From: Channa striata
Taxonomy: Eukaryota > Chordata > Actinopteri > Anabantiformes > Channidae
Assembly (NCBI GenBank): GCA_033026295.1
Contig: CM065182.1
Coordinates: forward strand, 8,184,001-8,248,000
Length of the DNA stretch: 64,000 nt
Direction: 5' to 3'
Within the stretch, counting starts at the first letter, position 1. Each line of letters starts with the position of its first letter. Shown here one piece after another: positions 1 to 14,369 of the stretch. The notes under the pieces were generated by a model, which was not told the origin of the DNA, made no database searches, and saw only the letters and a list, made by a program, of their open reading frames with translations. The translations under genes and the position numbers were made by a program.

Positions 1-3000
1 CTCTCCCTTGGTGCACACAGACACATCTGTGAAGTATAGCTAACTGTGTAGCTATTCATCATGCTGCATACTGCAGTGGATGATGGTCCATTAAAACAAA
101 CTTTTATAGTGTGTGTTTGGATGTGTGTGTACAACTTCCTCTAATGTTATTTTATGCTTTAGACAGCTACCAGCTCTCTTGTACGCTCATATGTCTCCCA
201 TAGCTTTAGAGACAGTGCCATTAGTTGTAAGTCATAATCACCACATTATTAGTTACTTGATATGAATCCAAAAATTTTCTACTCAAGTTTCCTCAAATTT
301 CCATCTGTGTTCTGCAGTGAACAGTGCTGCGTGGCGTCCACATTCATTAAACTCTAATTAGTAATTGCAGATGAGATTCAGATTCATTCAGACACAGATT
401 GATGAAGTATGCATCTTTATTGTGGTATTTATTGATATTCTTTGGCTTCCGGGGGGGGATACTGGCTGCTTGCACTATAGCTGCGTTGGTTTTACCGCAG
501 ACGAACCTCAGGTCCACTGTATGTGCACTGGTCTATGTCAGCAAGGGAAATAAGAGCAGTATCCTCATCCACTGAGGAGTATTGAGACAGTCATTACAAA
601 GGCTGGCTTTCTTTTATTATAATCAACAAGTAAGAGTGAAGCATTTATAGCAGCAATTTTTTTTATTGTGGTAGGATATTAATAGTGTATATAATACTAT
701 TTGTGAATTGTAAGATCTACGCTGCCTTTTATTCACTATCCACCTTGGTTATGAGGATCCAAAGTGACTGCTGACATGACCTGACATGTTGCCGTGTTTT
801 TCTGGCTTATATAATCTTGTGTAAAAAGAGAAATGCTCTTTATTCACCAAAACTGTGGCAAGTTGTTGAAACCAGTAAAGCACTAGCAAAGTCCATTATG
901 TAAAATAAAAAAAAATGTTACACATATGAGAAGCTTTTAGTTTTTTTTAAAGCAGGTCACAAATACTCTTTTTTCCAGCTTTAAACTAAAAAAAAAGACA
1001 AAAAAATGACACTTGTGACTTAATTTCATATACGACTGCATGTGGTTTGTTTTTTATAAGGCTGCAAAAAAAAATCTGTCTAATGCTAAGGAGCATTAAT
1101 GTTTGTCATTTTCACTTTGTAATTTTTAGTAGTAGCATGCAAACATTTACTATTTTGCACAAAACAATTATCACAGTATTTACATTGGTGACTTGTGGTA
1201 GTTTTGCAGGTATTTGATTTTTGAGAAAATTCAAGTATTGCTCCAACTAAATTGCAATAGAGGCATTTTAGTGACATGAATGTGCATAGAAAAATGCTGC
1301 ATAGTATTCCATCTGAAACAGTTAAAACAGGAAATGTCAGCGTCATTCAGGAGGATTGGATCAATCCATAATATCAACCCTATGTACACTTGGTATTAAA
1401 ATCCATCTTGGGGAATCAGGTCACAGATGGGCGCTGCTAAATACAGATGTAAATGGCCAAGACAGACTGTGATCTGACTCAAGTGTCTTTCTGAGGTGGT
1501 CTTAAACACCTCATTGCCACACGGCTTCTGTTGTGTAAACGCTAATCTGTCCTGACACGTCCCTGATGAGGATGTTACAGGAAAATGCATCATCAATGAT
1601 TAATGTAGGACACAGTGGTTGTATTGGTGAGGGCAGCCAACACTCAAAAGGGAAAAAAAAAACAGCTGCAAAAGTACAAGTACACAATTTCTTAAATAAT
1701 TTTTTCCCGACTGTGTGATACAGTTCTGGCCCATGTCTTGCAACAGTAACATGGCCTCTTGACTCCTTAAAGGACTCAGGGTCAGTTGGACACCTTGGCG
1801 ACGCATGTATGTAGACAGGTGGGACCAGTTTTTCAGCTGTTCAGCTCACCACAATTCATTTTACAGTATTTTAATCTAAACAAATGTGGTACTTCAACCA
1901 ACTGACAAACACACATACCAGTTTTTAGTCAGGTATAGATTATTGTAAACAAAGTGGCACAAAAACAAGCTGTTCTCACCCAATCCTTTGAAGTGATCCT
2001 TGGGTTTTTCTCACCCCTCCTGTGAACTTTGTCATACTCAAAAACACTGGAAAACAGAGATATGAAAAAAAGGCTTTTGCAGTTAATGCCTTTCTGTGGT
2101 AGAGACACTCTGTTCTACCCTCCTGCCTCTTCTCCATCTCACCCACCCTCTCAACCCCCACTGCTCCCCCCTGCTACGCTCAGGCTCCGGTTCTCAGAAA
2201 ACTGTTAGGTTGCACCGCAGTGTGTGGATGGAGAGGAGCATATTCTTATAATCAGGCTAATGTACGGAGCCACATGGGTGTTGCTTCCAATCTGCGTTTG
2301 CTCACGGTGCCGGTTGCATGGTGATTACATACTGAAACGTTAGTTCATTTAATTACATAAGTGCTGCTAAGCTTGCACTCCTCACTGTCGTTTTTTTTTT
2401 TTTTTACATTATATGAATGGCTTTAAACTATATTATGTTGGTTTTCTAAAAGGGACAAGATCAGCACCGTTTTTTTTTTTCTTTTCAAACTCACTCACCC
2501 TCCCCCCTGCTAAGAGCTATTTTAGACTTGCACTTGAAGTTCTTTTTTTTTTCCTAAACTTAATCTTACAATCCTTCTGTAAATCAAATGTTTATTTTCT
2601 CTTCCAAGCCTTTGGCCTTCTTGAGGACGAGAGCTCTCAATGATGGAAGAGCATGCTGGCAAGGCACTGTGATATTTGAGAATGTTTTTTTGCAGTGATC
2701 TGACCTTTTGATAGGAAATTGTTTTTTGGGAGTGAATTTCACATTTGACATCCTCCTCTGGGCAGCCTGATTTTCTTTTTAAGGAAGTATCTTGATAAAA
2801 TTCTAGACTTAAAATGTGTGTGCTGTTATATAATACTATTGTGGTAAGTTAGGTTATTTGGAAATGTATTATTTTAATAGGGCTGGAACAAGAGTTTGTA
2901 TAACACACTGACCACTGAAATCCAACTGAATACCAACATTGTGGCATTTAACCCCCAGTAGCTCTTCTAGCCAATGAAAATTTAACATCACTCATCTATC

Positions 3001-3485
3001 TTAGTAATTAGATATTTGGTGCAGAAGAATTTAAAACTAATTCTCATTATTCAGTTTCAGTCGGCATGATTTATTGTGGTAAACTTTTAAGATTTTTCTT
3101 AGTTTACTGGTATCCATTAGTTATCCATTAGTATCTGGGAAAATCTCCTCCAGGAGGATGCCACTGTTTGTAAATTATTCCATCGTAATGGAAGCTGCGT
3201 ATGATAAAGTATTAATGTTTGTTACCCTAAAGACATGCAAGTAAGGCAAACTTTCCAGTGTAAAAACAGGAGAAGCTGATGTGGAAAAAAATTATTTTTT
3301 TAAATATCAAATTGCAAATTTCCTTTTAATGTTTCACTTTCCTAACCTACATTCTCCTGTTTACATGCTTTTGCATGTGTGTGTCATTCCAGACCCTGTC
3401 TTATGATGATGGATTACTGAGAGTCATTTGAGCTGTTTGCTGCCTCCCTTATCCTTATCCTCTGTCCATTGTTTCATTCACATGG

Positions 3486-3486
<1 letters not shown>

Positions 3487-3526
<40 letters not shown>
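3487..3526. repeat. (TG)n microsatellite
   Basis: About 20 uninterrupted TG units, followed by CGCGCAC. Confidence 0.95.
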
Positions 3527-3532
<6 letters not shown>

Positions 3533-3693
3533 CATTTGTGTATGCACCCTATCTGATGCAGCACATACACTGAATCAAACAAACAGATTAGAGATTGTGA
3601 TTTACCACAAGCCTGTCCTGAGTCTGCAGAGCTTATCTGCTAACCCCTGAACTTAGCATCAGCTAGTCAACACCTGCATCACCTAACTGAGGA

Positions 3694-3796
<103 letters not shown>

Positions 3797-6700
3797 AAAT
3801 ACCCTAAGTGAAAAAGCTTGTAGTCACCCATGAAACAACAAACAAACACTTTTATTCATTTTTACCTAAATCATAATTTTAGGTGCAATTTCATTGGTCT
3901 GACCAATCGCCATGTTTAGTTACACAGAAAGAATAAGGCAGTCTCAGTAAGTTTCAGTTTCTTTGTCTTTATTTTCATCTCTGATAAACCCCGTAGGCAA
4001 CATGCGGTCCTACCCCTGTAGGACTTCGCTTCCTGTCAGCTTGTGTGAAATGAGCCCACTTGCGCTGAGTCAGGAGACCAAGGCGTGAAGGCCTCTTTCA
4101 AGTGCCTTGTCTCAACCTTGAGTCTTTCCTTTTGATGCTCCCTGGATGTAACACACAAGGATGTGTTAGGTGTTTGTGTTGGGTAAAAAAAAAATTAGAA
4201 GAGAGAAAATTGTATCTGTTTCTTGTCCTCAGCAGAAAAAAGCAGGGCAAGAAAATGTAAAAGGCACCTTGACGCCTTCTTCCTACATCTCACTATTCCA
4301 CCGACTTCCTGTTCTGTTGGCGTCTGTTTGAAAATTGACAACTCTCATTTGTTTCCTGCTTTCCTTTCAGGGGTGCCCTCTAAATCATCACCTCCCTTTG
4401 ATACTGTTTTTCTCCCCGTCTCACCCTTTCCTTTAAACCATACCTCCTGATGTCTTTTCACATATGGCAGTTTCTGATATGGTAAAGGGACAAATATCAA
4501 TAATTGTCCTCGTGCTCAAACTGTATTTACATTTGATGTAAATATGTTGAAACGGGTGCAGACTTTGGGTGATTTTCACGTTTGATTTTCTGCCTTTTAC
4601 GTAGCTATGGTGGCTGTTATTAATGCCATCTTAATTTGATCATGTGGTGACTTTATGATGTTTGTAGGCCATTTAGTCCGTATTGTCTTCTTTTCATTAG
4701 ATGTTCCCAGCTAACACTGGATGTCTCTGGACCAACTGTTAAAACTAAATTGAAAGGCTACAACTTGAGTTGGTATTATGTCGTATAAACATAGATGCAA
4801 ATTTATTCATGAGAAAGTGCAGTGAATTATTACTTTAGCTGGGAGGCATGATTCCAAGTTGTTCACGAGCGCCGTTAGCCTCAAGCAGTATTTTTGGTCA
4901 CTAAATTTAAATGCTAAAATGTTTTTTTTAACCTATTTTTTATCATTTGCATTTAGTTACAGAAACTGTCAAAGTTACATTAATTTGCCTAACATCCTTA
5001 TAGTTAGTTAAACAATGCAGGAAGCTGCTTTTAGTGGTAGAAAGGATCCGGACCACCACCCGAATCAATTCTACATGTCATTGAAATCTGTTAAGACATT
5101 TATTGAAATCCTACCAAATAACTACGTTCAATGAAATAACACACTGTTCTAATGTAAGTCAAAATTTCAACAATCGAGCAGTTTCTTTTTTATTTTTGCA
5201 TTTGTGCTCGTTACGAATACATCTGGTGCATTATCCATTTTTCTGCACATTATGTTGCTGTTATTGATCTACTGTGACATGGTAATGGTGAAGCTACAGC
5301 ATGTCAATCTGTAAATGTGTGTACAATCATTAAGATGGTTTGTTCATTCTTTCATTCATTCATGTGTAGTAGTCTGTCAGACAAAAAGGGGAAAAAAATG
5401 TTTTTTGTTTTTCACCTTATAGCATGCAACAAGGCTTATTGCTAGATCCGTTACTAAGCCTCTTTGGCCAGTCAGGTGGCAGACATTTCATGAAGTCCGA
5501 GTTGTGATCACTTGGCTGCAATCCTCAATCCCTGCTGTGTTTATGCACACGCATGAATTTCTGTCCTGGCCTTTTTTTTTTTTTTTTTTTTCTGAGAATA
5601 TCAGTCAGTCGTGAACAGAATGGTTCTGTTGTGCTGCGGTGTCTACAAACAGAGGAACCCTTAAAGCCTTGAATATTTTATCTGAGTTTTTTTTTCGCTG
5701 TCGCACACTTTCAGTCCTTGACAATATTGAAGGTATTAATATGGCAATTAGAACAGTTGCAGTTTCAGCTGTTTGTCAATGATTTGTGCAGTCTTCGTGA
5801 AGGATCTCTGCTGCAGCTTCACGCTGTCAGTGTATCTGTCAGCACAGAGAGCAGGAGCTGTCCGTTGTGCTGAAAAGAGTCTGCTGCATTTGTCTGTCTG
5901 CTCTGTTTATCTGTCATTTCTCGCTGCTTTCTCAAGCAAACACTCGCTCCTTTCCTGTTGTTGCGCATTTCCTTTCTGCCCTGTGTGCGACGTCTGACCT
6001 CACTTTCTCGCGGTCTCCTTTTGCTTTCTTGATCTCTTCTTCTTCCGTGCTTATTTTAAAGCTCCTTTGCCTCCCACCTAAGTAAACAGTGTTTGAAAAA
6101 TGGGCTTTGTTTTCTTCCTAAGCTGCTCATATGTTAATAAAACAGCACCTCATTATTATTATTATTATTGTATTATTCTGGAGCATTTTCCAGTGTCCCT
6201 GGAGCTTTCTTTGTCCATCTTCACCCATGCCGTCACTCTTGTGAATCGCTGCTGCTGCTGTTGTGAGCGTGCACGAATGTGTTAGTGATAAACTAAGTGA
6301 CAGTGCACGTGCGCATGACTAAGGCCTACAAGAATTTTTGCAATGAATTGTTTAAAAGGCTTTTGCCCTTTGAATGTTGAGTGTGTGTGTTGTGTGTTGT
6401 GGCGGACTTTGTCAAATCTGTGTGAGGTTTGATGCGCATTTGTCTGTGTTTGTGTGCAGTATGGTTTAAGTTAGCACTTGACAAGGTTTGAGTCAGATGT
6501 TGGAGGCGGCAAAAGGCACGCTGAACTGTTCTGCAGTAAAGTCGAGAATTTCTAGAGGCTTTCATAAAGACTCAGCAGGTTATTACTGTCTCACTTTACC
6601 TTCTGTGACTCCTTTTTTTTTTTTTTTTTTGCCCAGCACTCCCTTTTTTAGTTTCTGGGAGTGTTAATAGAAACTGACAAGCCAATACATGGGAACACTC

Positions 6701-9700
6701 AATAGCTTTGCTGTGCTTTGATGTATGTACAGACGCACGGTTATGGTTATTTTTTATGGAAAATGTTCCCAGGGTACAGCTCTTGGCACTGAGAACACAA
6801 ATGTAAGTGTTTTGAATTTGATGGAACTGTAAAGTGCACGATTATTTGCTAAATTGAAGGGAGCAGTTGCCTGATTGGAATTTTTCACATTCCCTCACAC
6901 AAACACCCTTGGCTGCTTGAAACGAGCCTTCTTTGCCCATGGGGCACTACATTTATGCATACTTTACATTTTCCATATGCCAAAATTAACCCCTAAAATG
7001 ATGCAAGAATTGAAAAGTATATATTTTTATTCAGTCCAGGGTAGATCATAAATTGTTTTTAATCTTATTCGTGGCACATCACCTGATGATACTCTAAATT
7101 CTTCTTACCAAATGGAGTATTATCTAATTTCCTTTATGATTTACATGTTTTTTATTCTTTCATGTTAGTTTTTAATGCGAAGCACACATTTGTACCATCT
7201 GTAGCGTCACAGCATTGTTGCTCACAGTCCTTTTCAAACCAAAATTAGCTCTATACTAAAAAATAAAATTGTACGATATACAGGGAACAAATGCATGTCC
7301 TGATCCAGCAGATAAACAAACCTTTAGCCCAGATTATTTTTTTCCCAGTTTCTCTGTATTGGCTCTGTGATCGGATGGTTAATGTGGGAGAGGGATGAGA
7401 ACAGTATTGATGTCAGTGAGGGAAGTGTGGTTGCTGCTGTGCGTGGCTGACATATCAGCTCGTAATGAACTGCCATCTGCACGATCCTACTGGGAAAATG
7501 CAATGTGTGTAAAAAGATTCAGAGTGCACGTGAAATGTGAATTTGGGAGATATTATATTAGTCTTACTCCAGTTTTTGGGTGTATTTTTCCATGACATTT
7601 TCTTACAAATGCTTTGCTTACATGCTGACATGCTTATGTGTAGCAGTTTTTTGTAAGGTCGGGGATTCACTAGGGCGTTGCAATAAATAGATCATGATTG
7701 TTTATGCCAAATTTCAAGGCAGTCTGGGGTGGCTGTGGTTCAAAGGGCTCTTGCAGTCCACGTGATCTTCCAGCGATGAACGAAATGCTGAACTCTAATT
7801 ATTAAATATATTGGCAAATGTCATATTTATATTCAGTAGTTATTATTTAAGTGTCACCATTACCCGCAACTAAAATATGCTACGTAGGGTATATTGTCCA
7901 TCCATACTGTACTTGTGCAATACCACCCAAAGTAGCTATAACAGACATCTGATAACAGTGTAGTAGTTTGCGTATTGGGGAACTTTGCTGTCACTAAAAA
8001 GATTTTAATTCTCTTTTTTTCTAGTTTTTCTCAAGATGTGTGCCTATGTCAATTTATGTCACAGATGGTTGGGACAAGCTGCTGTAGCTTGTAGAATGAA
8101 CAAATATATAGTTTGGCTGCACCATACTAAGATTACACATTTGCTTACATTGTTAGATAAAATATAATTTCCATTAATTATAAATGTGTGTGGATTGTTT
8201 AGAAGTAGCATTTGGAATTTTCTCTAATTCATGAAAAATGTAATTTACTGTAAGTGTGCAGTACGCATCCTCTCATAATGCTGGAAATGCTCATTTTGTG
8301 CTTGTATGAAGCATTTATGAAACATTCTTCTATTCACTGTGCCTTCACACACACACATAGAAAGAAATGCGCACACACACACACACACACAAAACTACCT
8401 TGCTTGGCCTGGTTGAACCACCCTTATATCCCCAGTGTGGATTTATGTAATCGCTGGTGTATATTTGCAGTGTCTGATGTGTTTGTTGAAACCCTGCTTT
8501 TCTGCATCAGTACTAAAACAGCTCTGTTGTAATTTCTGCAGTGCACTTCCCTTGTCTCTCTTCTGGTGTGGTCTGAGGTAAAATCCCCATATTTCATCTA
8601 TATCAGCTCCTAGATATTCCTTACACACATGACATCTTTATTTTGCTGACTGTTATTGTGACGTTATTGCTCTGAATAGGGTTTCACGAGTGGGGGCTGT
8701 CTTTTTTTGCATCTGCCATCTGTGCAGCTACTGGTACAATGGCCCATGGGAAATGAAGTCCAGGGGGCTCCCCCACCCACCTCCCTATGTGTATGGAGGC
8801 TACAATCAGTCAAAATGTCATTGCTGATCACAATCATAGACAGAGACACACATATAGTTCTCTGCTCTTTTCCATTGCAGCTCATCACCTCTTTTTGTTT
8901 AGTTTTCTCTACCACTTTCACAATTTCTATCCACAGTTTTTTTATTACTAATGTAGGGATCACACTAAACATATCGTGTTATTAAATTATCTACGGATTA
9001 CTTTGGAGGATTATTTAATTTATTGTTTAGGTTTTGAAATGTCAGACCATAATAAATGATTAAAAGTCCATGTGAAGACTGAGGTCATGTCTTCAGACTT
9101 TTGGACAAAACTCAATGACCATGGTATAAAACAAAGAAAAGCAAAAATCTTCACATTAGAGAAGCTGTAAATCCAAAGATGACATATTTATAATGAATGT
9201 TTTCTGGAGTCCAAAACCCAAAGATCCTCAGATTAAATCATGTGATGAAATGAAAAGCAGCAAATCCGCACTCATAAGACGCTGGGCCCAGCAACTGTTT
9301 TGCAGTTTGGCATGAAAAAAATGTCCTCAACTGTTATTTGATGATTCAAATTGTTGTTGTGGATGGTGTCAGTGCTTTAGTGAGTCCTGCTATAACTAAT
9401 ATGCGTTTTCGTCTCTAAATATTTTATTAGTCTTGTTTTTGAAGTCCCATATTTCTGGTATATATATATTACTCTGAATAAGAACCGTAGCAGTGATAAA
9501 AATTAAGTGCTGCTCTTATCAATGCTGTTTACCAAAATGAGGTCATGCAGAAAACAGAATGTGGATTATTGAGCGTTTAGTGGCTAGTTTAGCCTAGTAA
9601 TCCATGTCTTTCCAGAGATTTGCTATGGTCATCATCTGTGCACTAAACCCTCCACTGCACATTGTCCGGCTGTGGGCAATAAAATCGCTTTGCCATTCAG

Positions 9701-10071
9701 ATAAGAGCGCACAATAGCATTCAGCCTCTGTCTTGCCCTCATTTTCCTTTTCCCTCCGTCTCTCATGTTCCCTCTCTCTCACACACTTTCCCCTCTGCCT
9801 GCTCTGCTTTCTCTTGCCCCTTTGCAGTTCACACCATTCATTCTTTGTTTGTTTTTCTCCCTTTCCTCTCCCTCTCTAGTTCCTTTTTTTTTTCTCCCCC
9901 TCATTCTCCTTCAATTTTGCTCTCCTGTGCTCCGTTGAGCCCTCTTGGTGAAGCGTTAAGTGTATAATCTGTGATCTCATGTCTAGATGGGCCTCTCGTC
10001 TACTCTCTCTCACTGCGCACAAAGGGACTGAATGGCCGCATCTCACTCAGAGGACACAAATGAGTAATGAG

Positions 10072-10104
<33 letters not shown>
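10072..10104. repeat. (AC)n microsatellite
   Basis: About 16 AC units directly before a regulatory-looking block. Confidence 0.95.
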
Positions 10105-10106
<2 letters not shown>

Positions 10107-10129
10107 AAACAAACATGTACACACCTAGC

Positions 10130-10330
10130 AGCGCTCCAGCGCACTCCCAGAGGCTTTGAAGTTGCATATTGATGATGCTCGCTCCAAAGGCTCAATTTAA
10201 TGTGCAGAGGCAGAGGAGGCAGCTATTGACCATCCACTCGCCCCGCTGACCTGTCATCTCTGACGGCTGTAATGAGCAACAGGTGCCTCTTTTGCAAGCT
10301 TTTGCATTGATAGTCGTCCAATTTTCAACA
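10130..10330. promoter_or_regulatory. candidate conserved intronic enhancer
   Basis: A repeat-free, balanced-composition block with CAGGTG E-box, GTAATGAG homeodomain-like and TTTGCATTGA octamer/SOX-like sites, in contrast to its AT-rich flanks. Regulatory status is inference only. Confidence 0.25.
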
Positions 10331-12224
10331 GTCAGTCATAGTAATCAGCCAACATAATGGCTCGTTTGACCATATAATGGGCTGTGGTGGGTCCGTAAGA
10401 GATCGTTTTCAATTACATAATAATGATTAAAATTAATGTGGGCCCTTTCAGAATACGCTTCTGAAATGAATACTGAAGAGATTAAAACAAAAAATTTAAT
10501 TAGAAATGCAATGTAAAAAATGCAATTGGAAACACCTGAGCTTTGATTCCGAGTAAAACGTGTGTTCAGATAAGAACAGATATCATTTTCAAATAATATT
10601 TGATGATTAGTTTCCTTCATCTCCCTGTCTTTTAGTCTTTTCCAATGGGTCGGGTTTGTCACACTGCATTACACAAAACCTCTGGAGACTCATTTATGAG
10701 ATCTCAGTTGCCTATTTTACAATTTAAAATGTAAAATCTTACAGCCACAATATAATAAATAAATATAAGTTAATGCACAAATTCCTAATATCTTATCTAT
10801 GTCTGTATTTTTCAGCCTGGGCAGACTGTTGAGGGAGCATGCTCATCTCTGACAGTTTTACTTTTTCATTCTTCCTAAATAATGTCCTCAGCAAAGATAT
10901 GTCAGCATTGTTCAGAAAATAAAACTCACAAGTATTTAAATTTTTCTGACATGCGACTCAAATCCAATGTGTCCTCTCACAGATCTAAATGTAAGAAAAG
11001 AGCAATGCTGTGACGGGGTAATATTTAGAATTAAAAGTGACACAGAAGACAGAGGTTTACATCTGGTTAACACTGATTTAACCCCAATATTTTCTAATCA
11101 CAACCATGTAGTTATTGTTGTCTGAATCTAACCAACTCTTGTAGTGGTTATAATATCTTTATATGGATGCATCAAAAGGGATGTAAACAAAGTTATTCAT
11201 AAGTTAATTCTCTGCTTTCCATTTGGCTTTATTTACCTTTTTGGGGAGAGGTACCTGTTAGGGAACCTGCTAATTTCTGAATGAAGTGAAACTGTCTATT
11301 TCCCCCAGAGTAACCGAGGACTGTTTCTGAGCAGTGTAGCTGATGAGAAATGGTCAGATGGAGAGAAGGACTGTTTGTTTTTCTAGCCTCTTATGAAAGC
11401 TGGTTTTGGCTGGTCGAGGCGCCTGCTCATATAAGCTCTTTGTGGCCTAAAGATGGTCCTGGCACTGACCCCCACACTCCTCAATCTCCCACCTCCCCGA
11501 CACAGGCAGCGTGATACCAAGCTGAGTGCCAGCTTCCTTCAGGGTCTGAATGAGCAGCACAGCAAAGCTGGTCAGGAAAGAATTAGAAACAGGGGAACAG
11601 GGAAGAGTGGCATTAAAGAAACAGAATAGAAACAAGAAATATACAGAAGTAAAACATTTAAACAATGAATTCCCTATTTGAAAGGTGAACAGTAGCAGTA
11701 GTATCCGGTGGACAGACTTCTTTCAAGCCCATAATTACTCCAGAGGGGAGTCCAGATGGAAAGGCAGAGTTTGTTACTGGAAGTGTTTCAAGGTTAAGCA
11801 TTACATACCCACTAGTTTTTCTACTCACAAAAGAATGGAATGTGATATTTCTGTAACAACCGCATATTCTCTAGCCCATACAGGAGGTGTTCAACATTTA
11901 TAAGCACCCGCACAGTACAGATCAGCCTCAAGAGTTCTTAGCTTCTTAACAGCTTCTTGGCCAAAGTCCCATTTGCCGTTTTCCTCTGTTTGTCACTGGA
12001 ATAAACGTATATCACGGCTACACGTAAAGAACAATAATTGTCCTTATGCAGCCAAAACAAAGATCTCTGATGGTGGGTTCAGCGCTCACGTTGCCTCGGA
12101 GGCCAGGGTGGGTGGCACAGCCAAACCCCTTTCATCCAAACGGGGTGAGGCCACCAGCGTCGATGCAGTGAAGGCCCCTTGTGTGTGCTCACTGATGTGA
12201 TTAGATGCCCATGTGTGAGCGCTT

Positions 12225-12535
12225 TCCCAAGTAGGTTGACATCATGGGCACACGAGGTGGAGTAAAAAGAGAGATCGGAGGTTACAAGTGCTCATGCAAA
12301 AGAATCCTGTTCCCTTAAAAAACGAATTAGTCACCTTTTTTTCTCTGTGTGGCGACGACGGTGATGGTGCTTGAGTGCACTCGAGTGTGCTCGGGCTGCT
12401 CGTGATCAACCTTATTGCCATTTAGGCAGCGTGTTTATTTATACATCAATTAAAAGCCCTACTCGAGCAGATAATGGGCCCGGAAATGCTCTATCATTTT
12501 TATGGAAGCCACATTAAACGGAGAACATATATTTG
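12225..12535. promoter_or_regulatory. candidate conserved intronic enhancer
   Basis: Includes ATCAATTAAAAGCC, CAGATAATGGGCC and ACATTAAACGG within an unusually non-repetitive block. It looks like a vertebrate conserved non-coding element, but no alignment could be made. Confidence 0.28.
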
Positions 12536-13014
12536 AGGAACAAGAACCCTCCCCCCGGTCCTTTCGTTTGTGTTCTGTCTGACTGTCCTTCCTTCGTTTC
12601 TGATGTTCTTGGCACTGTCACTCAGTTTTTAGTCGCTTTTCCAGACGTTGCCTCTGGTGGAGGAGAGATAATAATTACAGTATCTGGCCACTTGCTTCTC
12701 TCTCTCTCCCTGTGTTTCCTGCGCTCGCCTTCGTTTTTCTCTGTATTGTTAGTCACGCGACTCAATTTGTTGCCGTCGTTTGCATCAGCCCTCTCATCTT
12801 CCTGTGATGTTCTGTACACGGGTGGGAAGTGTAAGCGAAGAGAGATTAGGCTTGTGCTGTACGTGCAGAGATACCCTCGGGATGTGTGTGTGTTTTCCGT
12901 GTTCGAGTTGCCGCGTATCTGTTGGTGGGTTTCTACAAAGCCTGCCTTCACCGCCTCGCCTTAGGCTTCTGTTGAATCGTGCATCTTCACACTCGCAGGT
13001 TGTATAGATGTTGT

Positions 13015-13180
13015 AGGACGCAGTGGTCCCCAGTGAGCTGTATAATTGAAAACCTCAAAGGAGAGGGGAAATTTCAATGTGGGATGAATTAATTTTCCTG
13101 CTTATATTCCGCGCGCCTCGTTCAGGGGTCCTCTCTAATCTGTGCTAATGCCTTCGCAGAGGCCACTGGATCAATTCACT
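13015..13180. promoter_or_regulatory. candidate conserved intronic enhancer
   Basis: Includes GATGAATTAATTTTCC, TCTAATCTGTGCTAATGCC and GGATCAATTCAC, with homeodomain-like cores, in a block without coding potential. Confidence 0.25.
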
Positions 13181-13403
13181 CGACTCTGAGAGAGAAAGGG
13201 ACAGAGTGAGAGTGACAAATGAGAGAGAGTTATTCTGTCCGACACATCGGCGGAGATGAGAAGCAGGTAGAAGAACACGGGGTTTGTACATTTGAATGAG
13301 TCTTAGCAGGTGGCAGGTGAGTATAAGAATGGGCCAATAGGAAAAGAGTATGCAGCAAGTGCCACTAATAGGTGTTGCTAATATACTATTTCTAGGTCTC
13401 AGA

Positions 13404-14369
13404 TTATAAATTCAGCCTCTTCAGTTCCATAACTTCCAAGTGTTTTTGACGAGTGATGAAGCAAGGTGCTAGTTCCGGGGTTAGTTTCGTGAAATTATAG
13501 CCAGTCATCTGAAGTTTCAGATAGCGTGGGCATGTTTCCATCCAAGTGGAACTACATTTTTCATATGACATTGATAAAATCATCAAAGACTTCAAAGGCA
13601 AATATGTGACGCCATCCATGACATCAGAGTGGTGCTTAAAGCAGTGGCCACAGAAAACCATGTGGATATTTGTGTGCCAAGTCTTCTACTCACAAATTGA
13701 AAAAGTCCAAAGTGACAGTACTTTTTTTTAATTTTTTTTAACCTTTTATTGGGAAACACTAATTTTGTGCCATCATCCACCATTTCAGCTATTTCAGTAA
13801 AATACTGGAGATGCTGTTTATGCATAAGACCGCATTCAAGTTTTTGAAAAACAATACATGCGTAATACAACTGATCTACAATTTGTGGCTTTAAACATTG
13901 ACGCTCCAGTGGCTCCATTGGTCACAGCTGTATACGGACATCCAGATTACTGACACTGTGGTGATTTTAATAAAGGTCTTTTGTCCGAATTCAGAAAGCC
14001 AATACTGGATATGTTCAGCTCTAGGGGATATATACAACTTATCAATGCTGCAACCACAGAGAAGAACACATTGGTGGACTAGATCTTCAACTCAGGACCA
14101 CCAGAATGCTTCCACTGTGGTGTAAAGAAACTCTATTACAGTTATCATAATCCTGTGTACCGCGTATTATCCTCTAGCACTTCAAGACGTGTAGTGAAGT
14201 AGTTCATTAAAACGTTCAGCTTATAATGGACATGTCCTAGTATATTCGGCTTTTTATATCTTTTATAATTTTTAGATTTCGTCTGAGCTGTTTCAGCAAA
14301 AGCAACACTTTCTTCAGCTATTTTTAACCAGCATTGCTTGGAAAATCCTTTCAGCGCTGAAGCATTCAC
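13404..14369 (-). pseudogene. unrecognised minus-strand coding-like remnant
   Basis: Three adjacent minus-strand open segments (14369-14145, 13918-13592, 13661-13404) have ordinary protein-like composition, for example ALKGFSKQCWLKIAEESVAF and KPQIVDQLYYACIVFQKL. They are separated by stops and frame changes. They may be one decayed transposase or retrocopy read right to left. I do not recognise the family, and chance open frames remain possible. Confidence 0.3.

Noticed and set aside
12533..12964. 143-codon + strand open frame with an overlapping minus frame
   Set aside because: No splice context and no recognisable protein. It lies across a regulatory-looking block, so it is most likely chance.
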